Below the pieces are notes generated by a model. That model was not told the DNA's origin. It saw only the letters and a list, made by a program, of their open reading frames with translations, and did no database searches. Made by a program: the position numbers and the translations under genes. 64,000 nucleotides of DNA, from contig CAYJMS010000001.1 in the NCBI GenBank assembly GCA_964371615.1, forward strand, positions 496,001 through 560,000, given 5' to 3'. Source of the DNA: SpSt-333 sp964371615. Its GTDB lineage: Bacteria > Bacteroidota > Ignavibacteria > UBA10030 > UBA8401. This document shows, in pieces, positions 41,935 through 51,471 of this stretch. Numbering within the stretch: position 1 is the first letter of the stretch; each line of letters opens with the position of its first letter.

Positions 41935-43578
41935 ATGAAAGAAATTATGACTCTCTTAATCGTCACCCTACTCGTCATTTCCACATCTGCTGCACAGGAT
42001 TCCACACCAAGTTTTGAATATACCGAGACCGAAACAGAGCAAGCCGAAGAGTTTGTCAACCGACTGGTGGATGATATCATCCAGCAAGTAGAAACACGAT
42101 TGGATGGAATCGAAGAGAGGGACCTTTCTCGGGACCGATATACAATCATTGAAGAAGATCAGGACCAGGAAAAGAGCTCCGATGCATTAACGTTTAACGG
42201 AGACACCGATATTTCGGAAGAAGACACCATTAGAGGCGATCTGGTCGTCAAGAACGGAACGCTAACTGTCCGCGGCACCGTCAACGGAGATATATTGGTG
42301 GTCAACGGAGATATACTCCTCAAACATTCCGCACACATCACCGGTAATGCACGAGCCATGAACGGTTCGATCACCAAGGAGGAAGGTTCCATTGTCGAAG
42401 GATACACGGAAGAATCATCGAAACAGAGCACACGCAGCCGGAAAAGAACTTCACGGGCACGATATTCCTATTCATTTAAACCGTATACATGGTATGAACG
42501 TGACGATCATGATAATTTCTTGTTCCGATACAACCGTGTGGAAGGATTCTTTTTCGGAATCGGTACATCGAAAGAATATTACTGGGATGGAAGCAGATCT
42601 CTGTCGGGATACGGTTCATTCGGGTACGGTTTTGCCTCTCATAAATGGCGGATGCAGTTGGGACTGGATAGACAATTTGCGACGTCGTCGGGACTCTATG
42701 AGTTCGGCGGAGAAGCGCACAGTCTGACGGATACAAAAGATGAATGGATCATGAGCCTTGGCGAGAACAATCTTGCCGCCCTATTGTTCCATGAAGATTT
42801 CAGGGATTATTACCAACGGGAAGGATACTCTGTCCACACCGCACGGTACACCAAAGAGGGAGATGTTTCGACGCTGATCGATGTGCGGTATCATATGGAC
42901 CGGTATTCGTCTCTCTCGCAAAATGCCCATTGGTCGTTGTTCGGCGGACGCACATTCCGTTCGAATCCCCTGGTGAACGAAGGAACGATGCGCAGTGTCA
43001 GCATGACGGCGGGGCTCAGTACGGTTGAAAAATATCGGCGTCAAATGCTCGGGTGGGATATCTACGCTAAGGGGGAATATGCCGGGAGTGAAATCGGAGG
43101 AGATTTCAACTTTACACATGCGTTGATCGATGTACGGCGGTACCAATCGATCTCCGATGACGATCGAATCAGTGCCAGAGTGCGTGTCGGTACATTGGAG
43201 GGGATGCCCATTGCGCAGCGTCTTTTTGAGCTGGGGGGCGCCAATACAATGCCGGCGTTCGGATACAAGGAATTCACCGGAAATCGAATGATACTGGGAA
43301 ATCTCGAATATCAATTAAACGGGGATGTGCTTGAAGAGGTATTTATCTGGCCGGGATTTCTCGATGTAATTTTATTCGGAGATGCCGGTGCGACCGTCTT
43401 TGTTCCGACAAAGTACGGAATTCACGAAGGATTTGATGCGTTTAACGCTAATGCGATAAAATCGGATGTCGGTTTTGCTCTGAGCACGAATAATGGTGAT
43501 GCACGGTTGGGATTTGCATGGCGAACCGATAAGAGTGCGCCGGTGGCGGTGTATTTTAGACTCAATAAAGCTTTTTAG
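41935..43578 (+). CDS. Signal-peptide protein with bactofilin-like segment and Omp85-like barrel
   Basis: The 547-residue protein has a leader (MKEIMTLLIVTLLVISTSAAQ), an acidic helical part (25-80), then about 80-145 GDTDISEEDTIRGDLVVKNG-like repeats (TVRGTVNGDILVVNGDILL and HITGNARAMNGSI), typical of the right-handed beta-helix of bactofilins. The remainder (about 175-547) is a barrel ending with the C-terminal Omp85/TamA-like strands: LGNLEYQLNGDV, VILFGDAGATVF, and the final WRTDKSAPVAVYFRLNKAF shortened end. A bactofilin-like part inside an exported barrel protein is unusual. Its role is unknown; the barrel probably inserts in the outer membrane. ATG at 41935 follows CGGAGGA. Confidence 0.75.
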   Translation: MKEIMTLLIVTLLVISTSAAQDSTPSFEYTETETEQAEEFVNRLVDDIIQQVETRLDGIEERDLSRDRYTIIEEDQDQEKSSDALTFNGDTDISEEDTIRGDLVVKNGTLTVRGTVNGDILVVNGDILLKHSAHITGNARAMNGSITKEEGSIVEGYTEESSKQSTRSRKRTSRARYSYSFKPYTWYERDDHDNFLFRYNRVEGFFFGIGTSKEYYWDGSRSLSGYGSFGYGFASHKWRMQLGLDRQFATSSGLYEFGGEAHSLTDTKDEWIMSLGENNLAALLFHEDFRDYYQREGYSVHTARYTKEGDVSTLIDVRYHMDRYSSLSQNAHWSLFGGRTFRSNPLVNEGTMRSVSMTAGLSTVEKYRRQMLGWDIYAKGEYAGSEIGGDFNFTHALIDVRRYQSISDDDRISARVRVGTLEGMPIAQRLFELGGANTMPAFGYKEFTGNRMILGNLEYQLNGDVLEEVFIWPGFLDVILFGDAGATVFVPTKYGIHEGFDAFNANAIKSDVGFALSTNNGDARLGFAWRTDKSAPVAVYFRLNKAF

Positions 43579-43600
43579 TCCGTAGGACAATCGTAAATTT

Positions 43601-43631
43601 AAAAAAGCCGGATAAATTTCCGGCTTTTTTT
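43601..43631. terminator. Intrinsic terminator between converging genes
   Basis: A 12-bp perfect stem (43601-43612 with 43619-43630) and a 6-base loop with A- and T-runs, so it works in both directions for the barrel gene (plus) and the YbbR gene (minus). Confidence 0.9.
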
Positions 43632-44547
43632 ATTTCCGCACTACATATTGGATTCGGTCGGGAATTTGCTGAACGATCTGTATGTTATCCGGGCCGTGGA
43701 TGACCGGTTGCACATATCCGCTGGTGTCGAGAAGAATCGACTTGTAGTCTATGTAAGCGTAAAAGTCCTTTTCCTGAAGCGGTGTTATGGCATTCACGCC
43801 GGATCGAATGATAACTGAAACGGTCGGAGGGATCAAAACGACACTCCGGTTGCCGGGAACCTGATTCACCTCCACCGGAATATTGTCGATCGTCCGTTCG
43901 GCAATCGGTTGAACGTCGAAGAACACTTTCGTATAGGTATGGGAAAGAGTAATTTCGTTCGACAGCGAATCCACCAGCGGTATGACCACCGATACCGGAG
44001 TATTGATATCATTGATTGTCAACGGTCGTGTATTCCATACAAGGAAATCCGATAACAATGCCCGGGCTCCCGTCACGACAATACTGTCAGGTTCCGTCCG
44101 TATTTTCCCGACCATGCCAAATCCTTCCCTGAATTGTGCCGTTATTTTCGGTTCCACAATAACACTTTTTGATATCTTTTGATCGAGCCGTACGAAGACC
44201 GTTTCCGGAGACGTTTCAAACACAACGATCTCCGGCGGCAGATTGATTCTTTCGGCAAGATTCCTGAATGTGAACAGGGTATCCCTCCTGGACATCGAGC
44301 TGAAATCGATCATATAATGTATGCTGGGAGAGAGCATCGCATTGACCAATTGCCATCCGGTTCCCTGAATCCGCAGTGTGATGCTGTTCGGCAGGGGCGA
44401 AGCAATTGCCTGCGTGGGTCGCAGATGTTCAATAGTAACCGGAAGTTCGAGGGTAGTTTGAAACGTATTCCCCAGATTGACGGAGATCCAGACTAAAAAA
44501 GCGAAGAGCACGGAAAAAAGAAATATGGTAAATTTTTTTTCTTTCAC
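43630..44547 (-). CDS. YbbR-like domain protein (CdaR family)
   Basis: The 305-residue protein uses a GTG start at 44547. An N-terminal membrane segment (about 5-25, FTIFLFSVLFAFLVWISVN) is followed by three YbbR-type beta modules (about 30-290) with the ETSPETVFVRLDQ motif. CdaR, the best-known YbbR protein, regulates the c-di-AMP cyclase CdaA, but cdaA is not in view, so here it is only a YbbR-family protein. It faces outward from a single membrane anchor. 170 bases separate it from the divergent lipoprotein gene at 44717. Confidence 0.82.
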   Translation of the reverse strand: MKEKKFTIFLFSVLFAFLVWISVNLGNTFQTTLELPVTIEHLRPTQAIASPLPNSITLRIQGTGWQLVNAMLSPSIHYMIDFSSMSRRDTLFTFRNLAERINLPPEIVVFETSPETVFVRLDQKISKSVIVEPKITAQFREGFGMVGKIRTEPDSIVVTGARALLSDFLVWNTRPLTINDINTPVSVVIPLVDSLSNEITLSHTYTKVFFDVQPIAERTIDNIPVEVNQVPGNRSVVLIPPTVSVIIRSGVNAITPLQEKDFYAYIDYKSILLDTSGYVQPVIHGPDNIQIVQQIPDRIQYVVRK

Positions 44548-44716
44548 AATGACAATACGTTATCGATATCTATATTGGAGAATCATCCGAAATTTGTCAA
44601 AATATAGGAATTCGCATGGCGATTAGCAATGTTTTGATATACCCAGAGAGTCCATTTAATACCTTGCTACTAATGACAATGTGTTTTACATTTCTACCGA
44701 CACGCAAGGACATACC

Positions 44717-46015
44717 ATGAAAACTTCTTTGGTTCTTTTCGTCTGCTTATTGTTCATTACCGGATGCCAAAATCAAAACCCCGCAAATTCTACTCATGCA
44801 CAAGAATTTTCCGGAAATCTTCTGTTTACTTTTGATAAGCAGAATGCACCTGCCGGTGTAAAAACAATCACTACAACATTGTCCAGAACGGATTTCGCGG
44901 CACTCGAACAAACCATAAATATCGACGATGAGTCTCCGTCATCGATCATTTTTGAACGAATAGCCGTTGGCATTTGGTCGGTAAAGATCGATGCGAAAAA
45001 TGAATTTGGGACGGTGTTGTATACAGGGCAATCCGATGTGACTGTTTTTGAAAGTACGGTATCTCAAGTGAATGTCACGCTCAATCCCGTAACGACAGGA
45101 GTCGGCTCGGTTCAGATAAATATTGTCTGGGGGAGTTCTTCGGTCCGATGTATCGACTATTGGAACAATCCGGTCCTCACGAAACTGGGATTATCCTTCG
45201 ATGCTCGTGGAGTCGGTCAACCGAAGATCTTTGGTGATGAAAGTGTGTACCGGATGTACTATTTAAATAATGCAATTCCCAGTTCGGTTGGATACGCAGA
45301 ATCACATGATGGTGTCAATTGGAGCAGGGGTGATAGTGTGCCGATAATAACAGTGGGAAGTCCGGGTCGCTGGGATGATGGTGGAGTAGGACCGGGACCG
45401 GTGTTTAAGGTCGGGAATATTTATATGATGTTGTATCAAGGATACAGTGCCATCAATAAACATTTCCAAGTTGGTCTTGCCACTTCTTCCGATGGTATGC
45501 ATTGGGTGAAATATCCGACACCGGTTTTTACCGACAGTGCTGATTGGGAAAAAAATATGATGGTTGCATCAGAGGTTGAAGAGGTAAATGGATCTTGGTA
45601 TATGTATTATTGCAGCGGCGACAGGATCGGTCTGGCAATCTCTTCCGACGGAGTGTATTGGAGACGATATTCCAATTCTCCGATTATGACCGCAACGCAA
45701 TCATGGGAAGTCGGCGATATCTCATGGGTATCTATTGTAAAGGTGAACAACATTTATAAAATGATTTACACCAATGATGATCCGTATAGTTATGAACGAA
45801 TATCTTTTGGTTATGCAACATCGAGAAATGGCGTCGACTGGGAAAAGTATATTGGAAATCCCATCTTTACGAAATTGCATACCACAAACAATTGGGCTGG
45901 CGGCGGCATAGTCTATCCATTTCTTACCACCATTGGGCGTGAGTTGAAAATATTTTATACGGGAATTACGTTGTCGGGCGAGTGGAAGATAGGAATCGCA
46001 CATCTGAATGAGTAA
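44717..46015 (+). CDS. Lipoprotein with glycosidase-type beta-propeller
   Basis: The ATG at 44717 (not the TTG at 44681) gives 432 residues and a lipobox FITGC (Cys17). After a beta-sandwich (about 30-130) comes a five-bladed propeller of GH32/43/130 type, with repeated units such as GYAESHDGVNWSRGDS, GLATSSDGMHWVKYPTP, GLAISSDGVYWRRYSNSP and GYATSRNGVDWEKYIGNP. Each pairs a YxMxY segment with a S-x-D-G-x-x-W motif. I see no clear catalytic triad, so it may bind or cut sugars. It precedes the polysaccharide locus but has its own terminator. Confidence 0.72.
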   Translation: MKTSLVLFVCLLFITGCQNQNPANSTHAQEFSGNLLFTFDKQNAPAGVKTITTTLSRTDFAALEQTINIDDESPSSIIFERIAVGIWSVKIDAKNEFGTVLYTGQSDVTVFESTVSQVNVTLNPVTTGVGSVQINIVWGSSSVRCIDYWNNPVLTKLGLSFDARGVGQPKIFGDESVYRMYYLNNAIPSSVGYAESHDGVNWSRGDSVPIITVGSPGRWDDGGVGPGPVFKVGNIYMMLYQGYSAINKHFQVGLATSSDGMHWVKYPTPVFTDSADWEKNMMVASEVEEVNGSWYMYYCSGDRIGLAISSDGVYWRRYSNSPIMTATQSWEVGDISWVSIVKVNNIYKMIYTNDDPYSYERISFGYATSRNGVDWEKYIGNPIFTKLHTTNNWAGGGIVYPFLTTIGRELKIFYTGITLSGEWKIGIAHLNE

Positions 46016-46128
46016 TTAATGTGCAACCGAGCGCATGGGGGTGGGTAAAGGTCGTATGATTTTTATCCGGCGCACTGACAGCAAATGGTACTCCTCTCAA
46101 CGGAGGCAATGATTCGCTTCGAAGATAT

Positions 46129-46158
46129 AAAGCCTCGATACGTCTATCGAGGCTTTTT
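46129..46158 (+). terminator. Intrinsic terminator before the polysaccharide locus
   Basis: A 12-bp perfect stem (46129-46140 with 46145-46156), a 4-base loop and a T-run, in the 217-base gap between the lipoprotein and YfhO genes. The preceding 110 bases (46016-46128) include a small hairpin (CCTC...GAGG near 46092-46105) and may be a trailer or small RNA; nothing else is seen. Confidence 0.85.
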
Positions 46159-46232
46159 CATTTTGTAACTCTCCTAATTTTATCATATTTTGACCATCAA
46201 TCGTTGCAATGCTCAAATAGAATTGGATAATT

Positions 46233-48749
46233 ATGAGTACCGTGAAAAAAGAGAAAGTCGGCAAACCGAAATCTGAATCCCCATTGATACCGGTCAGATA
46301 TCAGCATGCCGTATCAATACTGGTCATATTTCTTTCGTTAATCATCTTTTTTCACGAGGTGGTCTTTGAAAGCCGGGTTTTTGTCGCTGCCGACACTATC
46401 GCCTCAAAGAGTTTCGAGACCCTGATCACCGACGCCGAGGATCAGGGAGTGTTTCCGCTCTGGAATCCGTACATCTTCTGCGGCATGCCCGGCTATGCCA
46501 GTCTTATGGTCCATGGAGAACGATACTTCGATGTCACCGGTTTGATCATCAATAAGGCATCGGTCTATTTTGGCGCCGTGATCAATAATCCCGAAGTGGG
46601 ATGGGGATTGTTCTATTATTTTATTCTTGGCATCGGCATCTATCTGTTCGTTCACGAAAAAGTGCGGAATAAGATTGCGGCGCTGGTGTCGGCACTCGCG
46701 ATCATGCATTCGACATTCATCATCATTCTGGTGATGGTCGGTCATATGACGAAAGTGCCGGTGATTGCATTCTTTCCTTTTATCTTCCTTGTTTTGGAGC
46801 GATTGCGGGAGAGGTTTAACACTGCCCTCTCACTGGCATTGGTTGTTCTCATCCACTTCATGTTTCTCCCCAGCCATTTCCAGATCATCTTCTATTGTTA
46901 TTTTGCGATCGGATTGTATTATCTTTTTTTCCTGGTCCGCGCGGCGGTGAAAAAAGAGCCGGTTATCGGCATTCTCCGGTCCGGAATCGTCTTTGCCGTC
47001 GCCACAGTGCTGGCTTTTGCCATGACGGGAGATCAATATCTCTCCACATTGGAATACTCGGAATTTTCTATGCGGGGTTCCGATCCGATCGTCGCTTCAT
47101 CGCAGACACACGAGAAAGGGACCGGTGACGGCGGGTTGGATTATGAATATGCAACAAGTTGGTCATTCTCTCCGGGAGAGATGTTGACATTTGTCATCCC
47201 GTCGTCGCACGGCTTCGGATGGTACACTTACAGCGGAACATTGACGCAAAACCAGGAGACGCGGTTGAACACGTACGTCGGGAACATGCCGTTCACCGAC
47301 GCACCGCAATACATGGGGATTGTCATTCTGGTCCTTGCCGGGATCGGTTTTTGGAGGAACAGGAAAGATCCGTTTGTGCAATATGCCCTGGTGCTGATCG
47401 TCATAGCATTGTTCATTTCTTTCGGGAGGGAATTGCCGCTGATCTATGATCTTATGTTCAATTATTTCCCTATGTTCAATAAGTTCCGTATTCCGTCAAT
47501 GATGCTGATCCTTGTACAGGTATTTATCCCCGTACTTGCCGGATACGGAATCAGTTCATTGATGAACGACATGGCCGAAAAAAATCCGCAGCGTCAGCGG
47601 ATTTTAAAGTATGCTCTCATTGCCTCAGGGGGACTCTTTGTCGTAGCATTCGCGGTAAAGGATGTGTTTCTGTCTCTCTACAGCATGTTCTTTTCTCAAG
47701 AGGAGATCGTCGGTGCATTATCCCGATCGTACGGCAACAACCAGGTAGTACTGACCGAACTGCATAAGATCATTCTCGGAATGGTGTCTGTCGATATCAT
47801 GATGGGATTTCTGTTGATCGCCGTGGCATTGGGAATCGTCTATGCCTATCAAATCGGCAGGCTTAGCATCTCCGTTTTCACCGTTGGTATCGTTACGGTG
47901 GTATTGTTCGATCTCTGGCGAGTGAATTACCGGCCGATGGAAACCCATCACCGCCAGCAGGCGAAGGACTATTTCACCACACCGGCGTATGTGACGTATC
48001 TGAAAAGCGATACCTCGCTGTACAGGACGCTGGAATTCGAGAAAGGACAGCCGCCGTACAATAATACGCTGGCGTACTGGAGAATCCAGAGTGCGTACGG
48101 CTATTCGGGGACGAAAATGCGTCAGATACAGGATGCTTTTGATGTCGTCGGAATGGGGAATCCGTTGTTGTGGGGATTGATGAATGTAAAGTATATCATA
48201 TCCGACCGGCCGGATTCGAACCAGATCGTCGCACCGGTCTTTGGCGGGAACGGTAAATTTGTTTTATTAAACCGTGCCGCTTTACCCCGAGCATTCTTTG
48301 TCGAGCGCTATGAAGTGGCGACGGGTTTAGAAATCTTGAACAACATTAAAGCGATAAATTTTGATCCTATGAAGATGGCATTCCTTATGGAAGATCCAAA
48401 AGTGCCGATCGATCCTCCGGGACCCTCGGCGCAGGTATCGTTCAACCGTTTCGGAATGCAGGAGTTGGAAATGAGTGTCGCCGCAACCGGAAACAACCTT
48501 CTCTTTCTCAGCGAGACATGGTATCCCAAAGGGTGGAAAGCATATCTGGATGGGGCCGAAACGCCGATCCATCGTATCAACTATCTCTTTCGCGGTGTCA
48601 TTGTTCCCGAGGGTAAACATGTCCTGACGATGGTCTTTGAACCGGAGGGATTCACGCTGGGGAAGAATCTCAGTTTGTGGCTTAACATTCTTGTCCTGGG
48701 CGGATTGGCATTTTTTGGCATCATCGCGATTCGTTCACAACGTCACTAA
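46233..48749 (+). CDS. YfhO-family membrane protein
   Basis: The 838-residue protein has about 12-13 membrane segments in the first 620 residues and a long C-terminal extracytoplasmic part that ends with another membrane segment. Conserved YfhO parts are FPLWNPYIFCGMPGYASLM and FLSETWYPKGWKAYLDG, and PMFNKFRIPSMM. YfhO proteins are GT-C-type glycosyltransferases or flippase-like proteins that decorate lipid-linked sugars or teichoic acids. It begins the surface-polysaccharide locus and is followed by a flippase 11 bases later. Confidence 0.85.
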   Translation: MSTVKKEKVGKPKSESPLIPVRYQHAVSILVIFLSLIIFFHEVVFESRVFVAADTIASKSFETLITDAEDQGVFPLWNPYIFCGMPGYASLMVHGERYFDVTGLIINKASVYFGAVINNPEVGWGLFYYFILGIGIYLFVHEKVRNKIAALVSALAIMHSTFIIILVMVGHMTKVPVIAFFPFIFLVLERLRERFNTALSLALVVLIHFMFLPSHFQIIFYCYFAIGLYYLFFLVRAAVKKEPVIGILRSGIVFAVATVLAFAMTGDQYLSTLEYSEFSMRGSDPIVASSQTHEKGTGDGGLDYEYATSWSFSPGEMLTFVIPSSHGFGWYTYSGTLTQNQETRLNTYVGNMPFTDAPQYMGIVILVLAGIGFWRNRKDPFVQYALVLIVIALFISFGRELPLIYDLMFNYFPMFNKFRIPSMMLILVQVFIPVLAGYGISSLMNDMAEKNPQRQRILKYALIASGGLFVVAFAVKDVFLSLYSMFFSQEEIVGALSRSYGNNQVVLTELHKIILGMVSVDIMMGFLLIAVALGIVYAYQIGRLSISVFTVGIVTVVLFDLWRVNYRPMETHHRQQAKDYFTTPAYVTYLKSDTSLYRTLEFEKGQPPYNNTLAYWRIQSAYGYSGTKMRQIQDAFDVVGMGNPLLWGLMNVKYIISDRPDSNQIVAPVFGGNGKFVLLNRAALPRAFFVERYEVATGLEILNNIKAINFDPMKMAFLMEDPKVPIDPPGPSAQVSFNRFGMQELEMSVAATGNNLLFLSETWYPKGWKAYLDGAETPIHRINYLFRGVIVPEGKHVLTMVFEPEGFTLGKNLSLWLNILVLGGLAFFGIIAIRSQRH

Positions 48750-48760
48750 CACACCGAACA

Positions 48761-50062
48761 ATGCCGTTTAATTTCTCCCCAACACTGCAGCGAACGCTTT
48801 CAAACCTCACGTGGCTGTCGGCCGACAGAATCGTGAGGTTGTTCGGAGCAGTATTCGTGAACGCGTGGTTGACGCGGTATCTCGGACCGGAGAATAACGG
48901 CGTGTTGAGTTATGCGCTGGCATTCGTCGGAATGTTCTCGCCGCTGGCGGTGCTGGGCATGGATGCGATCGTCATCCGGGACATCGTCCGCGATCCGTCG
49001 CAGAAGGACGAGATTCTGGGATCCGCGTTCGGATTACGATTAGCCGGGGCCGGTTCTGCCGTTGCATTTGCCGTCATCGGTATCTTCCTTGTCCGTCCGG
49101 ACGATACGGTGACGCAGGTGTTGGTGGTCATCTCATCAATGGGATTGATCTTCCAGGCGTTTGATGTGATCGATTATTGGTTCCAGTCGCAAGTGATCTC
49201 GAAATATACCGTGTATGCGCGCAACACGGCGTTCTTTTTGCTGAGCATACTGAAGATCCTGGCGATACTGTTTTACGCGGAAATATTTGTCTTTGTCATT
49301 CTGACATCCGTCGAACTGGTTGTGGCAGCGGCAGGGTTGGTGTTCATGTACCGGCGGAACGGTTTCTCTGTCCGCCAATGGAGTTTCAAATTCGACAGGG
49401 CGCGGTCGCTCATCATCAACAGCTGGCCGATCATTATCTCGGACCTCGCTGTCTTTGCCCAGACGCGCATCGATCAGGTCATGATCGGTCAATTTTTAAC
49501 GAACAGCGATGTCGGTTATTACGCCGCCGCGCAAAAAATTTCGGAACCGCTGGGATTCCTGCCGATGATCATCATGAGTTCCGTCTATCCGGTAATCGTC
49601 CGGACGAAGGAATGGAGTGAAGAGGAATATTTTAAGCGGCTGACGAATCTGTACAGGCTGATGTTCATTATTTCCGTTTCCATCATATTGCCGATATCCT
49701 TGTTGAGCGGTCCGATCATACATTTGTTGTACGGAGAACAGTTTGAGGCATCTTCCACATTATTAGCCTTTCTTATATGGATCAGGTTCTATACATTCTA
49801 CGGTGTTGCCAGGAGCATCTTTATTTCCACCGAAAATCTCTTTCGTCATGCTTTGATCTGTTCCGTTTCTGGAATGACGGTCAACATCACTGCAAATTAT
49901 TTCCTCATACAACAATTTGGGATGTACGGATCTGTTATGGCCGCTCATCTTGGATTTATTACTACAATATTTATCTTTGACGGTCTCTTTGCGCAAACGA
50001 GGAAGAATTTTAAGGCGATGATATTGGGACTGACAACATTCTATAAATTTTCAATTCGTTAA
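48761..50062 (+). CDS. Oligosaccharide flippase (Wzx/MATE-like)
   Basis: The 433-residue protein has 12 membrane segments, the length and the typical N-terminus LSNLTWLSADRIVRLFGAVFVNAWLTRYLGPENNG, with SYALAFVGMFSPLAVLGMD, and QTRIDQVMIGQFLTNSDVGYYAAAQKISE in the middle. This is the polysaccharide biosynthesis/Wzx family, which flips lipid-linked repeat units across the inner membrane. It starts 11 bases after YfhO and is 7 bases before the first FkbM gene. Confidence 0.9.
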   Translation: MPFNFSPTLQRTLSNLTWLSADRIVRLFGAVFVNAWLTRYLGPENNGVLSYALAFVGMFSPLAVLGMDAIVIRDIVRDPSQKDEILGSAFGLRLAGAGSAVAFAVIGIFLVRPDDTVTQVLVVISSMGLIFQAFDVIDYWFQSQVISKYTVYARNTAFFLLSILKILAILFYAEIFVFVILTSVELVVAAAGLVFMYRRNGFSVRQWSFKFDRARSLIINSWPIIISDLAVFAQTRIDQVMIGQFLTNSDVGYYAAAQKISEPLGFLPMIIMSSVYPVIVRTKEWSEEEYFKRLTNLYRLMFIISVSIILPISLLSGPIIHLLYGEQFEASSTLLAFLIWIRFYTFYGVARSIFISTENLFRHALICSVSGMTVNITANYFLIQQFGMYGSVMAAHLGFITTIFIFDGLFAQTRKNFKAMILGLTTFYKFSIR

Positions 50063-50069
50063 GAACAAT

Positions 50070-50789
50070 ATGGGATATTGGAAAAAACTTTTGCCGCCGT
50101 TCATTTGGAAACCATTGCACGAAATTAAGCGGGATTATTTCCCAGGCAGTACGACAACTTACTCCGGTGAAGGAGAGGACCTGATTCTTGCGAAATTGTT
50201 CAACTACAAAAAAAACGGATTCTATATTGATGTAGGCTGCTATCATCCGAAAATAAATTCCAATACATACTATTTCTATCAACGAGGATGGAGCGGGGTG
50301 AATATTGATGCAAGTCCGGACAATATAAAGAAGTTCAATTCGTTGCGGAAACGCGACATAAATATCAACATAGGCATTTCGGGAAAAAAAGACGAACTTA
50401 CCTATTATATGTTCGAAGAATCTGCGATCAATACATTCTCCGAAGAAATGTACCAACAGCGCAAGAATGTGCCATGGGTTACATTTGTCGGAACAACGAA
50501 AGTTCCCACGCTTCCTCTTCGCGACGTTTTATCTGCCGTTACTTTGCCAGCGGAAATTGATTTTTTGGATATTGATGTTGAAGGCTTGGATTTGGAAGTT
50601 TTGAAGACGAACGACTGGGAGAGAGTCCACCCCAATGTTGTGATGGTGGAGGATCAGCAAAAGGATATTTCGACGTTTCTGGATCTTGAATCGTACCGAT
50701 TTCTGAATTCGAAAGGGTATGTGCTGATTGCTAAAACGTTCAGTACACTGGTCTTCGTGCGGCATGATTTTTTACTCTCTATTCAATAA
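50070..50789 (+). CDS. FkbM-family methyltransferase
   Basis: The 239-residue protein has the FkbM layout: NYKKNGFYIDVGCYHPKINSNT (SAM motif) and WSGVNIDASPDNIKKFNSLRKRDIN, then DFLDIDVEGLDLEVLKTNDWERVHPNVVMVEDQ, the last with the DVEG motif of the family. It likely O-methylates a sugar of the polysaccharide. The next gene begins 31 bases later. Confidence 0.85.
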   Translation: MGYWKKLLPPFIWKPLHEIKRDYFPGSTTTYSGEGEDLILAKLFNYKKNGFYIDVGCYHPKINSNTYYFYQRGWSGVNIDASPDNIKKFNSLRKRDININIGISGKKDELTYYMFEESAINTFSEEMYQQRKNVPWVTFVGTTKVPTLPLRDVLSAVTLPAEIDFLDIDVEGLDLEVLKTNDWERVHPNVVMVEDQQKDISTFLDLESYRFLNSKGYVLIAKTFSTLVFVRHDFLLSIQ

Positions 50790-50820
50790 AAGGAACGTCC
50801 AATGCAAGACGAAGAATAAT

Positions 50821-51471
50821 ATGAAATTGATAAAAAACATTTTTTGGAATATTCTCAATATTTTCCACATCGCCGGACCTCTGCAAATTGTTTGGCGTGG
50901 TAAATATCTCAATGAGACAGGTTGGCTTACTAGCTTTCATCTAAAAGAATCTGTGGACAATCAAGGCAGGCCGATTCCGTGGTGTTCGTATCCATTCATC
51001 AGATTCATCGAACCCAGGCTGACAAAACAATTGGATCTCTTTGAATTTGGCTGCGGCAACTCAACGCTGTGGTATGCAGAGAAAGTTCATTCAATAAAAT
51101 CCGTCGATCACGATAAGGGATGGGTTGAAAAGATCACGGAGCGGCTTCCCGTCAACGCCGTCGTACTGTTTAGAACGCTTGATGATTCCGATACTTACAG
51201 CAAGGAGATCTTGAACGAGGAAAAAGAGTATCATATCGTTATCATCGATGGAAGGGATCGTAACAACTGCGTCCAGACCGCTGTCCGAAAATTAGCTCCG
51301 GATGGAGTAATCGTTTTCGACAATACGCAACTCATCGAATATGCTACTTCAATGCATTTTTTGAAAGAGCGCGGTTTCTTGCGGCTCGACTTTTATGGTT
51401 TATTGCCGATCGTACCACATGAAAATTGCACGACGATATTTTATCGGCAACACAATTGTTTAAACATCTAA
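50821..51471 (+). CDS. SAM-methyltransferase-like protein of the polysaccharide locus
   Basis: A frame overlapping the preceding gene is open from 50728, but the ATG at 50821 starts a protein of 216 residues. It has LFEFGCGNSTLWYAEKVHSIKSVDHDKGWVEKI, a variant Rossmann SAM motif (FGCGNST), and EYHIVIIDGRDRNNC with DGVIVFDNTQLI. The sequence fits a class I methyltransferase-like fold. Which sugar is modified is unknown. It stands between FkbM and wecB, whose start follows the stop directly. Confidence 0.72.
   Translation: MKLIKNIFWNILNIFHIAGPLQIVWRGKYLNETGWLTSFHLKESVDNQGRPIPWCSYPFIRFIEPRLTKQLDLFEFGCGNSTLWYAEKVHSIKSVDHDKGWVEKITERLPVNAVVLFRTLDDSDTYSKEILNEEKEYHIVIIDGRDRNNCVQTAVRKLAPDGVIVFDNTQLIEYATSMHFLKERGFLRLDFYGLLPIVPHENCTTIFYRQHNCLNI

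Noticed and set aside
50728..50820. Overlapping longer start of the methyltransferase-like gene at 50821
   Set aside because: It would overlap the FkbM gene by 62 bases with residues of no family pattern; the ATG at 50821 starts the likely protein.
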